Positions 5,919 to 6,017 of a stretch of DNA of 6,017 nucleotides are shown here, one piece after another (position 1 is the stretch's first letter; the number at the start of each line of letters is the position of its first letter). A program made the translations under genes and the position numbers. Source of the DNA: Pseudomonadota bacterium (GTDB lineage: Bacteria > Pseudomonadota > Gammaproteobacteria > Burkholderiales > Burkholderiaceae_C); assembly GCA_030918015.1 (NCBI GenBank), contig JAUPTP010000160.1, positions 1-6,017 of the forward strand, given 5' to 3'. The notes under the pieces were generated by a model that did no database searches, was not told the origin of the DNA, and saw only the letters and a program-made list of their open reading frames with translations.

Positions 5919-6017
5919 GTCGCGGGATCACCGAACAGGATGTCTGGAAAGCCGCCGACGCGCTGCTGCTCGAAGGCGCACGCCCGACCATCGAGCGCGT
6001 GCGCCTGAAGATCGGCC
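5915..6017 (+). CDS. KfrA_N-domain DNA-binding protein, N-terminus only (3' truncated by window)
   Basis: The first 34 residues are visible, MSRGITEQDVWKAADALLLE followed by GARPTIERVRLKIG. This is a strong match to the start of the KfrA N-terminal domain, where ITxxxVxxAAxxLxxxGxxPTxxxVRxxIG leads into a helix-turn-helix. In plasmid KfrA the domain is followed by a long alanine-rich coiled coil, and the protein represses its own promoter. The same N-domain is found, to my knowledge, in TnpT-like partners of tyrosine recombinases. The start is supported by GAGAGAGGG nine bases upstream. Its divergence from the recombinase gene across a gap with two symmetric sites suggests it binds there, as repressor and/or recombination accessory factor. 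The C-terminal part needed to separate KfrA from TnpT-like proteins lies beyond base 6017. Confidence 0.85.
   Translation, partial: MSRGITEQDVWKAADALLLEGARPTIERVRLKIG

Overview
The window is uniformly GC-rich and gene-dense, with very short intergenic gaps. The RlmB, D-2-hydroxyacid dehydrogenase and chromate-transporter sequences look like those of high-GC betaproteobacteria (Burkholderiales-type). This taxonomic guess rests on recalled protein resemblance and base composition only.

Left, plus strand (1-1163): the 3' end of a SpoU-family 23S rRNA 2'-O-methyltransferase (rlmB) overlaps by one base the start of a complete SIRT5/CobB-like sirtuin gene. Middle, minus strand (1188-4577): a compact four-gene run, transcribed leftward, encodes a D-2-hydroxyacid dehydrogenase, a 12-TM-type MFS exporter, and two short chromate-transporter (CHR) half-proteins. 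Gene junctions are a 6-bp gap, an 8-bp overlap and a 4-bp overlap, so they are very probably one operon. The CHR pair probably works as a heterodimer. The link between the dehydrogenase and the two transport systems is not evident from sequence. The run converges with the sirtuin gene across a 24-bp gap.

Right (4635-6017): a tyrosine recombinase gene on minus is divergent from the start of a KfrA_N-domain DNA-binding protein gene on plus, which runs off the window. The 92-bp gap between them is the only clearly AT-rich stretch. It holds a 9-7-9 inverted repeat shaped like a tyrosine-recombinase core site, and a 30-bp interrupted palindrome covering the recombinase start codon. This layout (recombinase, site, coiled-coil/KfrA-like partner, divergent) resembles the tnpS-rst-tnpT cointegrate-resolution modules of Tn4651-type Tn3-family transposons. 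It could also be a stand-alone integrase module. A weak Tn3-like terminus candidate lies just upstream of the dehydrogenase gene, so the recombinase pair may be the edge of a mobile element that continues past the right end. No rRNA, tRNA or CRISPR array was seen.
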